DNA of 64,000 nt, taken from NCBI RefSeq assembly GCF_963678635.1, contig NC_087065.1:23827254-23891253 (forward strand), given 5' to 3'. The stretch is from Symsagittifera roscoffensis. Taxonomy: Eukaryota; Xenacoelomorpha; Acoela; Convolutidae. A model generated the notes under the pieces. The model worked only from the letters and a program-made list of their open reading frames with translations, made no database searches and had not been told where the DNA came from. This document shows positions 11,901 through 23,885 of this stretch, in pieces. A program made the position numbers and the translations under genes. Within the stretch, counting starts at the first letter, position 1. Each line of letters starts with the position of its first letter.

Positions 11901-12902
11901 TAAACCAAAGTCTTTTGAGAGTGTCTTTATTATTGTCTGTACGGTAACCAGCAATTCTAGGCGCGTCTGACAAGTTTCAAGGTGTAGAGATCCCCATACT
12001 TTCCATTATCACGACTAAAAAAACCTGAAAAATAACAATTTTTTGTCGACAAGTTCATCAAGTTAAAAATCCTCCAGCAAAGTTTTTTTCTAACGGTTCC
12101 AACGCTACCGTAGTATGTTAACTTAAACCAATAATACTGAGTTTTTTAGACGCCCACATTAGCTGTCATGTGTTGTCATAAATGGAAAATTTTTTCTTTC
12201 GAAAATGTGTAGGATCTTTTTTTTAAAAACTGAGTTATTAGATAAACCAAAGTCGTCTTCTGAGAGTGTGTTTAACTACTGTATGTACAATAAAGAGCGT
12301 TTCTAGGCCAGTTTGGCAAACTTCATTGTGTAGAGAACCTCATAAGTTCCATTATCACGTCTAAAAAATCTGAAAACTACCAATTTTATGTCGACAAGAT
12401 CATTAAGTTAAAAACCCCAGCAACATTTTGCTCCTGGCTCCAATGTTGTCTTGGTAGATTTTTGTGATCAAATAAAACTAAGCTTTTCGAGACGCCCACA
12501 ATGGTTTTCATCTGTCGTCAAAAATGGAAAACCTCGTCCTTCGAAAATGTGTAGCATCGGTCCAAGGGAAAAACAACAATCTTTTTAGAAAGTGACCTTT
12601 TAGATAAACCAAAGTCTTTTGAGAGTGTCTTTATTATTGTCTGTACGGTAACCAGCAATTCTAGGCGCGTCTGACAAGTTTCAAGGTGTAGAGATCCCCA
12701 TACTTTCCATTATCACGACTAAAAAAACCTGAAAAATAACAATTTTTTGTCGACAAGTTCATCAAGTTAAAAATCCTCCAGCAAAGTTTTTTTCTAACGG
12801 TTCCAACGCTACCGTAGTATGTTAACTTAAACCAATAATACTGAGTTTTTTAGACGCCCACATTAGCTGTCTTGTGTTGTCATAAATGGAAAATTTTTTT
12901 TG
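8937..12902. repeat. Higher-order satellite repeat, copy 1 (3,966 bp)
   Basis: This unit of 12 full or partial monomers matches the next 3,966 bp position by position. Landmark intervals are about 172, 325, 356, 296, 360, 360, 339, 363, 339, 361, 339 and 356 bp. The 172-bp interval is an internally deleted fusion monomer (GTGTTGGATCGCG). Three predicted frames (9,223-9,444, 9,762-9,986, 8,898-9,119) recur at exactly +3,966. The phase chosen for the unit border is arbitrary. Confidence 0.88.
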
Positions 12903-15900
12903 AAAATGTGTTGGATCGCGATTTGAAAAATCTGAAAAACACTGATTTTGTGAAGACAAGTTCAATAGGTTAAAAATCGACCAGCGTAGTTTTGCCCATG
13001 GTTCCAAGAGCTCGTTGAGATGCTCACAATGACTGTCAAGTGCTGTCAAAAATGGAAAAACTCGTCCTTCGAAAATGTGTAGCATCTATTCAAGGGAAGA
13101 AAACAACCTTTTTACAAATTGACATTTTATATAAATCAAATGCTTCTAAGAGTGTTATAAAGTAGTGTTTGTACAATAAAGAGCAATTTTAGGCTATTCT
13201 GAAAAATTTCAACGCGTAGAGAACCCCATACTTTCCCTTATCGCGATTTAAAAAATCTGAAAAACACTGATTTTGTGACGACAAGTTCAATAGGTTAAAA
13301 ATCGACCAGCGCAATTTTGCCCATGGTTCCAAGAGCTCGTTGAGATGCTCACAATGACTGTCATGTGCTGTCAAAATTGGAAGAACTCGTTCTTCGAAAA
13401 CGTGTAGCATCTATCCATGGGGAAAATAGTCTTCTTACAAAGTGACCTATTGTATAAATTAAGTTCTTCTGAGAGTGTTATAAACTAGAGTATGTACAAT
13501 AAAGAGCAATTCTGGGCGAGTCTGACAAGTTTCAACGTTTTGAGAACCCCATACGTTCCGTTTTCACGACTAAAGAAATCAAGAAATCTGAAAACTACCG
13601 ATTTTATGTCGACAAGTTAAAAAGAGCCCAGCAAGTTTTTGCTCCCGACTCCAACGTTACCTTGGTAGGTTTACATAATCAAATAAAATTGAGCTCTTCG
13701 AGCGCCCACATTAGCTTTCATGTGCCGTCAAAACTGAAAAAACTTGTCCTTCGAAAATGTGTAGCATCTATCCAAGAGAAAAAACAATCTTTTACAAATT
13801 GACCTATTATATAAACCAAATTTTTCTGAGACTGTTATAAACTTGTGTATGTTTATAACTCTGAAAAAATCTGAAAAACACTGATTTTTTGACGACAAGT
13901 TCAGTAGGTTAAAAATGGACCTGCGCAATTCCGCCCTTGGTTCCAACGGCACTCCTTGAGGTATACATTATCAAAGAATTTTGAGCACTTTGAGATGTTC
14001 ACAATTACTGTCATATGTCGCCGAAAATGGAAAAAACTTTTCCTTCGAAAATGCGTAGCATCTATCCAAGGGAAAAAACAATCTTCTTACAAATTGGCTC
14101 ATTATATAAACCAAATTTTTCTAAGAGTGTTATAAACTAGTGTAGGTTCAATAAAAAGCAATTCTAGGCGCGTCTGAAAAGTTTCAACACGTAGCGAATC
14201 CCGTACGTTCCCTTATCGCGACTTGAAAAAATCTAAAAACACTGATTTTGTGACGACAATTTCAATAGGTTAAAATGGACCAGCGCAATTTTGCCCATGA
14301 TTGTAACATTACCCCATGAGGTTTTAATTATCAAAGAATTTTGAGCTCTTTGAGAAGCTCATATTGGCTGTCATGTGTTGTCTAAAATAGAAGAACTCGT
14401 TCTTCGAAAATGTGTAGCATCGATCCAAGGGAAAAACAACAATCTTTTTAGAAAGTGACCTATTAGATGAACCAAGGTCTTTTGGGAGTGTTCTTAACTA
14501 GTGTCTGTACGGTAACCAGCAATTCTAGGCGCGTCTGACAAGTTTCAAGGTGTAGAGATCCCCATACTTTCCATTATCACGGCTTTAAAAATCTGAAAAA
14601 TAACGATTTTTTGTCGACAAGTTCATTAAGTTAAAAACCCTCCAGTTAATTTTTTTTTAAAGGTTTTAACGCTACTGTAGTATGTTAACTTAAACCAATA
14701 ATACTGAGTTTTTTTAGACGCCCACATTAGCTGTCATGTGTTGTCATAAATGGAAAATTTTTTTCTGAAAATGTGTAGGATCTTTTTTTTAAAACTGAAC
14801 TATTAGATAAACCAAAGTCATCTTCTGAGAGTGTTTAACTTTTGTATGTACAATAAAGAGCATTTTCAGGCGAGTTTGACAAATTTCAATGTGTAGAGAA
14901 CCTCATAAGTTCCATTATCACGTCTAAAAAATCTGAAAACTACCAATTTTATGTCGACAAGTTCATTTAGTTAAAAACCCCAGCAAAATTTTTCCCGGCT
15001 TCAACGTTATTTTGGTAGATTTTTATAATCAAATAAAACTAAGCTTTTCGAGACGCCCACAATGGTTTTCATCTGTCGTCAAAAATGGAAAACCTCGTCC
15101 TTCGAAAATGTGTAGCATCGGTCCAAGGGAAAAACAACAATCTTTTTAGAAAGTGACCTTTTAGATAAACCAAAGTCTTTTGAGAGTGTCTTTATTATTG
15201 TCTGTACGGTAACCAGCAATTCTAGGCGCGTCTGACAAGTTTCAAGGTGTAGAGATCCCCATACTTTCCATTATCACGACTTTAAAAATCTCAAAAATAA
15301 CGATTTTTTGTCGACAAGTTCATTAAGTTAAAAACCCTCCAGTTAAATTTTTTTCTAACGTTTCTAACGCTACTGTAGTATGTTAACTTAAACCAATAAT
15401 ACTGAGTTTTTTTAGATGCCCACATTAGCTGTCATGTGTTGTCATAAATGGAAAATTTTTTTCTGAAAATGTGTAGGATTTTTTTTTAAAACTGAACTAT
15501 TAGATAACCCAAAGTCGTCTTCTGAGAGTGTGTTTAACTTTTGTATGTACAATAAAGAGCATTTCTAGGCGAGTTTGACAAATTTCATTGTGTAGAGAAC
15601 CTCATAAGTTCCATTATCACGTCTAAAAAATCTGAAAACTACCAATTTTATGTCGACAAGTTCATTAAGTTAAAAACCCCAGCAAAATTTTGTCCCGGCT
15701 TCAACGTTGTTTTGGTAGTTTTTTATAATCAAATAAAACTAAGCTTTTCGAGACGCCCACAATGGTTTTCATCTGTCATCAAAAATGGAAAACCTCGTCC
15801 TTCGAAAATGTGTAGCATCGGTCCAAGGGAAAAACAACAATCTTTTTAGAAAGTGACCTTTTAGATAAACCAAAGTCTTTTGAGAGTGTCTTTATTATTG

Positions 15901-16868
15901 TCTGTACGGTAACCAGCAATTCTAGGCGCGTCTGACAAGTTTCAAGGTGTAGAGATCCCCATACTTTCCATTATCACGACTAAAAAAACCTGAAAAATAA
16001 CAATTTTTTGTCGACAACTTCATCAAGTTAAAAATCCTCCAGCAAAGTTTTTTTCTAACGGTTCCAACGCTACCGTAGTATGTTAACTTAAACCAATAAT
16101 ACTGAGTTTTTTAGACGCCCACATTAGCTGTCATGTGTTGTCATAAATGGAAAATTTTTTCTTTCGAAAATGTGTAGGATCTTTTTTTTAAAAACTGAAC
16201 TATTAGATAAACCAAAGTCGTCTTCTGAGAGTGTGTTTAACTACTGTATGTACAATAAAGAGCGTTTCTAGGCGAGTTTGGCAAACTTCATTGTGTAGAG
16301 AACCTCATAAGTTCCATTATCACGTCTAAAAAATCTGAAAACTACCAATTTTATGTCGACAAGTTCATTAAGTTAAAAACCCCAGCAACATTTTGCTCCC
16401 GGCTCCAATGTTGTCTTGGTAGATTTTTGTGATCAAATAAAACTAAGCTTTTCGAGACGCCCACAATGGTTTTCATCTGTCGTCAAAAATGGAAAACCTC
16501 GTCCTTCGAAAATGTGTAGCATCGGTCCAAGGGAAAAACAACAATCTTTTTAGAAAGTGACCTTTTAGATAAACCAAAGTCTTTTGAGAGTGTTCTTAAT
16601 TTTTGTCTGTACGGTAACCAGCAATTCTAGGCGCAACTGACAAGTTTCAAGGTGTAGAGATCCCCATACTTTCCATTATCACGACTAAAAAAACCTGAAA
16701 AATAACAATTTTTTGTCGACAAGTTCATCAAGTTAAAAACCCTCCAGCAAAGTTTTTTTCTAACGGTTCCAACGCTACCGTAGTATGTTAACTTAAATCA
16801 ATAATACTGAGTTTTTGTGGACGCCCACATTAGCTGTCATGTGTTGTCATAAATGGAAAATTTTTTCT
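12903..16868. repeat. Higher-order satellite repeat, copy 2 (3,966 bp)
   Basis: This is the near-identical second copy of the preceding unit, with only scattered single-base differences seen by eye. Differences increase towards its right end, near 16,590-16,830, where the array passes into less ordered monomers. Confidence 0.85.
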
Positions 16869-18436
16869 TTCGAAAACGTGTAGGATCTTTTTTAAAAAAA
16901 CTGAACTATTAGATAAACCAAAGTCGTCTTCTGAGAGTGTGTTTAACTTTTGTATGTACAATAAAGAGCATTTCTAGGCGAGTTTGACAAATTTCATTTT
17001 GTAGAGAACCTCATAAGTTCCATTATCACGTCTAAAAAATCTGAAAACTACCAATTTTATGTCGACAAGTTCATTAAGTTAAAAACCCCAGCAAAATTTT
17101 GTCCCGGCTTCAACGTTGTTTTGGTAGATTTTTATAATCAAATAAAACTAAGCTTTTCGAGACGCCCACAATGGTTTTCATCTGTCGTCAGAAATGGAAA
17201 ACCTCGTCCTTCGAAAATGTGTAGCATCGGTCCAAGGGAAAAACAACAATCTTTTTAGAAAGTGACCTTTTAGATAAACCAAAGTTTTTTGAGAGTGTTA
17301 TAAAGTAGCGTTTGTACAATAAAGAGTAATTTTAGCGAGTCTGAAAAGTTTCAACTTGTAGATAACCCCATAATTTCCCTTATCGCGATTTAAAAAATCT
17401 GAAAAACACTGAGTTTGTGACGACAAGTTCAATAGGTTAAAAATGGACCAGCGCAATTTTGCCCATGATTCTAACATTACCCCATGAGGTTTCAATTATC
17501 AAAGATTTTTGAGCCCTTTGAGAAGCTCATATTGGCTGTCATGTGTTATCTAAAATGGAAGAACTCGTTCTTCGAAAATGTGTAGCATCGATCCAACGGA
17601 AAAACAACAATCTTTTTAGAAAGTGACCTATTAGATAAATCAAAGTCTTTTGGGAATGTATTAATTAGTGTCTGTACGGTAATCAGCAATTCTAGACGCG
17701 TCTGACAAGTTTCAAGGTGTAGAGATTCCCATAATATCCATTATCACGACTAAAAAAATCTGAAAATTAACGATTTTATGTCGACAAGTTCATTAAGTTA
17801 AAAACCCTCCAGCAATTTTTTTCTCCCGGCTCCAATGCTACTTAAGTATGTTTACTTAATCCAATAATACTGCGCTTTTTGAGACGCTCACATTAGCTGT
17901 CATGTGTTGTCATAAATGGAAAATTTTTTCTTTCGAAAATGTGTAGCATCTTTTTTTTATTAAAAAAACTGACCTATTAAATAAACCAAAGTCTTCTGAG
18001 AGTGTGTTTAACTTCTGTATGTACAATAAAGAAAATTTCTAGGCGAGTTTGACAAACTTCATTGCGTAGAGAACCTCATAAGTTCCATTATCACGTCTAA
18101 AAAATCTGAAAACTACAATTTTATATCGACAAGTTCATTAAGTTAAAAACCCAAGCAAAATTTTGCTCCCGACTCCAACGTTATTTTGATAGAATTTTAT
18201 AATCAAATAAAACTAAGCTCCTCGAGACGCCCACAATGGTTTTCATCTGTCGTCAAAAATGGAAAACTCGTCCTTCGAAAATGTGTAGCATCTATTCAAG
18301 GGAAGAAAACAACCTTTTTACAAATTGACATTTTATATAAACCAAATTCTTCTGAGAGTGTTATAAAGTAGTGTTTGTACAATAAAGAGCAATTTTGGGC
18401 GAGTCTGAAAAGTTTCAACGTGTAGAGAACCCCATA

Positions 18437-19160
18437 TTAATGTTTCGTTGCGGAGCTTTCGTTAATTGGAATCTAAAATCTTCGTTTCTTGAATGACATC
18501 ATCTGAATGGGAAATAATTATTTGGTTATTATTTTCGAGCCATCGAATTTTTTATGTGATACAGCACGCACTAGCGAATTCATAAATAAGATCATTTGAA
18601 TGAATTAAAGTAAACTTAATAATTCAAGGATACCGATTAACGAAAAATGGAAATACAAAAAAATATATATAATAAAAAAAAATTTTGTATTTGCACTATT
18701 ATATCTGCATCTATTATATTTATTATGTTAACATTTTCTGTTAATATTTACTTCGATTTTGTGAGAAAGGTATTTAGCCTATAAGAACGCTTAGCAGTTT
18801 TGATTGCTTGAAACTTTTTCAGCATTTGGTCCCTCCAGCATGAGAACCCTCCCCATTTCACAGCAAAAAGTTAGATTGCCTATAAACTAACTGAACGGAA
18901 TTTTTTTTCTAGTGGTTCAAAAAGAGAAAGATGCAAGAGCTATATGTACAACAATTTTTGTCAGCTTCTTTTTACATCAGATGTGCCTTATATTTACTGA
19001 CCTAATGGTTAAGTTTGTTGCAAATGAATGTTCATGCGATACTTTTTTAAAATTGTATTTTCATTTTTGAAAGCGTTTTTTACTCTATTTGTTTGATTCT
19101 TAAATTTGTCGAGAATTCTGTTAAAAGGAGAGCATTTTTTCTTTTTTATCTTGTGAAGTA
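18437..19160. other. Spacer and 5' flank of the B-box gene
   Basis: This follows the abrupt end of the satellite. From about 18,620 it is shared with the second copy of the segmental duplication (about 23,890 onward), so it probably includes the upstream region of the B-box gene. No promoter motif can be assigned. Confidence 0.4.
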
Positions 19161-19182
19161 ATTGTTAATTCAAGGTTTAATA

Positions 19183-20955
19183 ATGGAAACATCACATCAA
19201 AAGGATGTTGCCTCGTCATCTGAAGCTAACTTTGTTCCGGCCGATGCTACAAATCAACTCACGATCTGTTATTCGTGCAGTCTCGAAGTTGCTGATAACT
19301 CTCCATACAGATGTAGAAATTGCACGTACGAGGAACCAAATGACTCTGAAATCATGCGATTCTTTTGTGAGCATTGCATCGCAATTCATATTCGGAAGCA
19401 GCATGAAGTTATTGATTGTAATGGATATGAACCTGCTGTTTGCAAAGATCATAAACAAATATCATCCTGGTTTTGCGAAGATTGTAAGTGCACGTTCTGC
19501 GCAAATTGTATCAACAAGCACGCAAAGCATGATTTCTTGGAAGTGGACAAAAAGGCAGCAGTGTTGAAAAAAGAATTGTTTTCAGTTGTTGGCGATCTCG
19601 ACGCAAATCTAAAATCTCTGAATGCGAAAACGGATGAAATGAAAGAAATCATTTCGGGTTATTCTGAGCAGTTGAAAGTTGAACAAGAGTGGGTGAATTC
19701 TTTAGTGCGAAAACTAGAGATCGAATTGAAACAGAAAATCAGTGAAAAGCGTTGCGAAGACCCCGACGGAAATCTGGTTTCTCTGAAAGCTCGGTCAGAT
19801 CAAGGTACAGATGCTCAGAATAGTTTGATTTTCTTATTGCAAATGTCCAATGGCAAGTTAGTTGAATCATTTGAAGATAGGAAAGCGAAAGCTTTTGCAG
19901 CTCTGGAAGACCAAAATCAATTTCTCGTCAAAGAAAAGTCATTGGAAAATTTCTCCTTCCAGGGTGATTTGAATGTGTTTGTTGCAAACATGGTTGAAAC
20001 TATATTGGAGAAGGTATCGATTGCAAACATTACTGAACTCAATGATGGCAATCTAGAAAAGATAGAAACAAAAATCTTTCTACCGGACGAACTAGCAAAT
20101 GATAGGTCCAACAACACGCTTTGGATTGGCTCTCATAAAACGGGTGGATCGTTGTTAGATATTATTCAGGCAAGCAGAGGCGTTGTGATGATACGTTCAT
20201 GGAAGTTGGAGAAGGCTGAAGGTAAATTGAAACTTATAATGGATTCATATTGGGAGTCCGATCTGCAAAATTGTCCCATGGTAATTTTTCCCATGTCAGA
20301 CTGCGATTTCGCTTACTTGCAAGATCGCAAATGGTTTAATTTAAAAACAGATATGGTTGCTGGCAGTCAAATTATCACGCCTGTTTTTGGAAGTAAATTT
20401 CAAAACGGAGATATATTGATTGTCGAAGACAATTCAAAGACACAACATGCCTTGTATTGGAGTAAAGAAACACGGAATATTAAGTTTGATCCAGTGATCA
20501 ACATTGATGCAAAGTGCTTAACACAATGCCCAAAACCTCGTCCATTTTTGAAACACACGATGTTCAATGCCAATACTTGTTTGAAAGTTGAAGTTATGGA
20601 CTTGATTTATATTAATTTCATTGAAAAGCGTGTTAGCTATATCTACCAGAAAGTCCACGAGTTTCCTGAAATCGATTACATTCACCCGGTGTTCGAAGAG
20701 CAGTCTCATTTTGTTGTCTGGTGCTCTCAGCTCAAGTGTGGAAAAGTTTTAAAGCTATGTGAAAACAAAAAGATCGAAGTCGTGGAAGTTTTCAGCTGGT
20801 CGGAAGAAGCCAGTCACATAAGCATTAGGCTAAACAGCGTGAACAAAACTTGCACTTTCTGCCAATTTAGCTGTACGCGAAAATTATATAGTGAAACCAG
20901 CAATGTATTTGAATTCAATGACCAATTTGTTATCATGCTGATTTCAATGATATAA
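19183..20955 (+). CDS. Double B-box zinc finger, coiled-coil protein (TRIM-like, intronless, 590 aa)
   Basis: A single uninterrupted frame runs from the ATG in TAATAATGG to TAA. Two B-box zinc fingers are complete. The first has ligands C29, C32, C44, C47, C62, C65, H69 and H74. The second has C87, H90, C98, C101, C106, C109, H113 and H116. A Lys/Glu-rich helical region follows (about residues 120-270) and is likely a coiled coil. The last 300 or so residues form a domain I do not recognise, with conserved Trp and Cys (V-V-W-C-S-Q-L-K-C near the end). There is no RING finger. B-box plus coiled-coil proteins of the TRIM superfamily usually oligomerise and act in ubiquitin-linked regulation or innate defence. 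Without RING or a known C-terminal domain, the role here is open. A frame extending upstream from 19,162 starts with a non-ATG codon, so the ATG at 19,183 was chosen. A broken copy lies about 5.2 kb downstream and a two-exon paralog at 46.8-55.2 kb. Confidence 0.85.
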   Translation: METSHQKDVASSSEANFVPADATNQLTICYSCSLEVADNSPYRCRNCTYEEPNDSEIMRFFCEHCIAIHIRKQHEVIDCNGYEPAVCKDHKQISSWFCEDCKCTFCANCINKHAKHDFLEVDKKAAVLKKELFSVVGDLDANLKSLNAKTDEMKEIISGYSEQLKVEQEWVNSLVRKLEIELKQKISEKRCEDPDGNLVSLKARSDQGTDAQNSLIFLLQMSNGKLVESFEDRKAKAFAALEDQNQFLVKEKSLENFSFQGDLNVFVANMVETILEKVSIANITELNDGNLEKIETKIFLPDELANDRSNNTLWIGSHKTGGSLLDIIQASRGVVMIRSWKLEKAEGKLKLIMDSYWESDLQNCPMVIFPMSDCDFAYLQDRKWFNLKTDMVAGSQIITPVFGSKFQNGDILIVEDNSKTQHALYWSKETRNIKFDPVINIDAKCLTQCPKPRPFLKHTMFNANTCLKVEVMDLIYINFIEKRVSYIYQKVHEFPEIDYIHPVFEEQSHFVVWCSQLKCGKVLKLCENKKIEVVEVFSWSEEASHISIRLNSVNKTCTFCQFSCTRKLYSETSNVFEFNDQFVIMLISMI

Positions 20956-22030
20956 AAATCGTATTTAAAAGCAATTAGAGTTTTATCTTAGCTTTCGACT
21001 TGCACAAAGCCTTTGAAGATTTTTGCTTTTTTTAGGTTTATCTCTCCGCAAAACAACTCTAACTTATGTCTTATATTTATCTGTTTGATAAATAGTAAAT
21101 ATAATTTGAAAATTTTTCACATTATTTATTAACAATGAATATTATTTTTTTTCCAAAAAATTAGAAAAATGCTATTGGAGCTTTCTACGAAACGCGATCT
21201 CGTACAGAAGCTTAAAAGTATCTGTACTAGAAGCGTGAGCAGAGCTTGAGGGGTCCTTGCAGACACCCATGTTTTAGGATAGGGAATAGAACATCCTGTC
21301 CGCCAGCTATGTTTTAAGATAGGGATTAGGGTTGCAATGTATTGATATAGGTTATAGGTTTCCCTATATATATTAAGTTGTTTTTTACCAAGTTTCAGAT
21401 GGTGAATTGCAAAAAGTTTTTTTTGCGCCCAATTTTCACTTATTTTTGACGCTCTTTTGTCCGAAAACATCCGTTTTCATAGCAACTTCTGCAATTTGAG
21501 ATGTGTAAAAGCTATGTTTTCTTTATATACTCTAGGATGGTAAGTTCCAGCTGATAAATCTCAGAAAGTTTTTGAATTTTTATTTGGACATGCCTTGTTG
21601 GAAAAACCAAACAAAAACTTTTTCTAATTGTAAGTTTCAGATGGTAAGTTTCGACAAAAAAGAAGTTTCGATTAAGACTATGCAAGTGTGATCTAATATA
21701 TCTTAGATTAGTTTTTCCAAAAAACCTATTAAATACTTATTTCATCCTAGTTTGGCAGCTCCCTACGGTTGATTTAATTGACATCCCACTTAATTTTTTC
21801 CCCAGGTTATCTGGAGAAAAGATCAGAGCTCCCTTCTACTAATTTTTTGTTAGATTTTTTTTGTATTTCTTCCGATAGTGATCATATGATTTTATGACAG
21901 ATGCATATAAGCAGTTCTGAACGGAGCTAATTCCAAGTTTTAATTTAAAAATAAAGTTTATCCTATCAAAACTGCTTGATTTTTTATTGGAAGCTATAAT
22001 TATTAGCTAAGAATATTAACTAATCCCTAA
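20956..22030. other. Spacer between the B-box gene and the retrotransposon (copy A)
   Basis: This includes the 3' flank of the gene and a stretch around 21,290-21,350 with repeated ATAGGG-type words. It is shared with copy B at about 26,170-27,200. No gene was seen. Confidence 0.4.
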
Positions 22031-23880
22031 ATACTTGCAAAAAGATGCAGTTTAAACGTTTTCATGAGTGATAGAAAGTGGTTGGTTTAAATTGGAAGCA
22101 CTTAATTCTACTTTCAGTTGCACTGTTTTGTCTAAGTTCAAGGAAAGTTTATTGGCATTTAACCAATTACTTATATAACTCAAATAGTTCTGAACTTCTA
22201 AAGCTGTGCATCCTAGTGAATTTGTATCGTCTGCGAAGAGAAACACCTGAGTGTTTTTACATGCACTAGGAAGATCGTTTCTATAGATAAGAAACAGGAA
22301 CAACAGAGGATCTAAAATTGAGCCCTATGGCACAACGCAAACATTGTGTTTCCAGGAAAAACTTTTACCAGACATTTATACACGCTGTTGGCGATTACTT
22401 AGATAATTGCTCAACCAGTTTGATGCTTTGCTTTTCATTCAGTAAACGTTCAATTTTTTATTTAATAGTTTCGGATCAATAGTCTCGAGCGCTTTTTTGA
22501 TATCCGAGAAAAAGTTGTTTTTTTTCGCCCCTTTTTTCATGTCTTAACCTTTTAGTTACCTCACTAAGGCATCAATAATACTGTGCTTAGTTCTGAATCC
22601 AAACTCTTATAGAACAAATTGAATTTCTCGAAAAATGCTTATATTCTTTTGTACATTACTCGCTCATAAACCTTACTCAAAGCATTCAGTATTGCCATTG
22701 CACGATAGTTGTTTTCATTGTTCTTTGAATCATCTTTGTGTAATGGCAAAACTTTGGCTTTCGCTAATTCATTTGAAAGTTTGCCTTCTTGAAATGATAG
22801 ATTAATTAATATCGAGAGAATAGGCGAAATTACTGAGGTTGCCAATTTGAATATTTGGTTGCTTATATTGTCATCGCCTGAAGAAGTTATCGCAGGTAAC
22901 GTATCAATGCATGCAAATATTTCATGAGTTGATCTCTGCTAAAAAAAGAAACTTTTATTCCAGGAAGGTATACTGGACTCTGATAATTCATATTTTTTGT
23001 ATAGTTAACCCCAATCTTACAAAAAAAATTTTGAGATGTTCCACGGCAGTCGAAGGTGAAGGATGCTCGGTGAGAATGCAACATGAGGAAAGACTGGGTA
23101 CTGATAATGAACTCGATTGTTTTCCTTTAAGCTCATTGAGCAGTTTGAATGTTTGTCTGTGGATCTCTGATATATTTATTCAATTTGTTGAAATAAAATG
23201 TTTTTTTTTGCAGTTTTTCTTTTTCTAACTGTTGCCTCGCTCCCTTAAATTGGTTTTGTTTATTAGTATTGTTTTTATCACAAACCCAATTTTTGTGTAT
23301 TTTATTTCTCTAGTTTTTTTTTGTTTTTTACTCGATTTGTATTGCATGGAGTTAGTTTTGTTCTTTATAATTCCGCTACATTTTAGGTGCATTTTCATTG
23401 AGTGTGTTTTGAGAAAGCAGATGAAATTTGTCAAAATTTTCATTAGTATTCGATATTTTGAAATCATTAAATCGATGATTGAGCAAACATAGGAACTTTT
23501 CAACTAGGTCGGAGGATTTCGAAAAGGACATATCTCGGACATTTTCAAGGCCTTCTTCCAATTTTTGTTTTATTGGAAAACTGAAACTAACACGATAAGG
23601 ATCAGAACAATTTTGGTGTTCGAGAACATTTACATTTGCATTGTCTACATCTCTCACTGAGAAATGATCGAGACAAGTTTTGGTCGTTGATTACACTCGG
23701 GCTGCCTCTTTGACAAGAGAGTCAAAACCATATGAGTTGAACGTGTTTGTGTAATTGGCATCTATCCAATTGGTTTTTAATGTATCTATATTGAAATATC
23801 CGCATACCATCTGTGGTATTTGAGACGATGTGAACCCGAGAAAGCTATTTAAATTTACAAAAAAAAACTTTAATTTAGAT
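22030..23880 (-). mobile_element. Non-LTR retrotransposon, truncated copy A (endonuclease end, linker and reverse transcriptase)
   Basis: On the minus strand the order is as follows. The end of an endonuclease domain lies near 23,657 (L-D-H-F-S-V...S-D-P-Y). A linker comes next. Reverse-transcriptase motifs follow from 22,845 (K-V-L-P-L-H-K-D-D, Y-R-A-M-A-I-L-N-A-L-S-K) to 22,052 (L-F-A-D-D-T-N-S, W-L-N-A-N-K-L-S-L-N). The catalytic F-A-D-D box is visible. The usual P-Q-G motif before the L-L-F box is interrupted by TAG in place of the Gln codon, and further stops separate the blocks. The motif style fits a CR1/L2/Jockey-like LINE. The copy is truncated at its upstream side by the duplication border at about 23,885. 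Confidence 0.8.
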
Positions 23881-23885
23881 CATTT

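Larger units (their letters stand above)
7316..18436. repeat. Large satellite array, monomers of about 340-360 bp
   Basis: The monomer landmark (TTCGAAAATGTGTAGCATC and variants) recurs near 7,470, 7,796, 8,219, 8,579, 9,108, 9,433, 9,789, 10,085, 10,445, 10,805, 11,144, 11,507, 11,846, 12,207, 12,546 and on to 18,290. Monomers fall into types. One type has CTATCCAAGGG after the landmark and keeps an open minus-strand frame of about 73 codons beginning M-L-H-V-F-E-E. Type A has CGGTCCAAGGG or CGATCCAAGGG. Type B has GTGTAGGATC followed by a T run. A and B alternate to make dimers of about 700 bp. All monomers point the same way. The array ends abruptly near 18,436. Confidence 0.9.
18620..23885. 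repeat. Tandem segmental duplication, copy A (about 5.2 kb)
   Basis: The left end begins with ATTCAAGGATACCGATTAA near 18,622 and the same string recurs near 23,892. The copies stay aligned through the B-box gene, the 3' spacer and the 3' half of a minus-strand retrotransposon. The offset drifts from about 5,270 to 5,117 bp through small indels. Copy A ends inside the retrotransposon, where copy B starts directly. Confidence 0.9.

Noticed and set aside
7316..18436. CRISPR-like array
   Set aside because: Repeats of about 350 bp without short unique spacers are satellite DNA, and the genome is eukaryotic.
19205..19567. 120-codon open frame inside the B-box gene, and its match at 24,440-24,739
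   Set aside because: It is the shifted-frame shadow of the B-box coding sequence. The real frame contains all sixteen zinc ligands.
21129..21470. 113-codon minus-strand frame downstream of the B-box gene
   Set aside because: The matching region of copy B (26,366-26,602) is shortened and altered, and there is no domain or splice support.
23225..23503. Lys-rich minus-strand frame beside the LINE linker
   Set aside because: It overlaps the LINE linker frame at 23,376-23,657 in another frame and is AT-driven.
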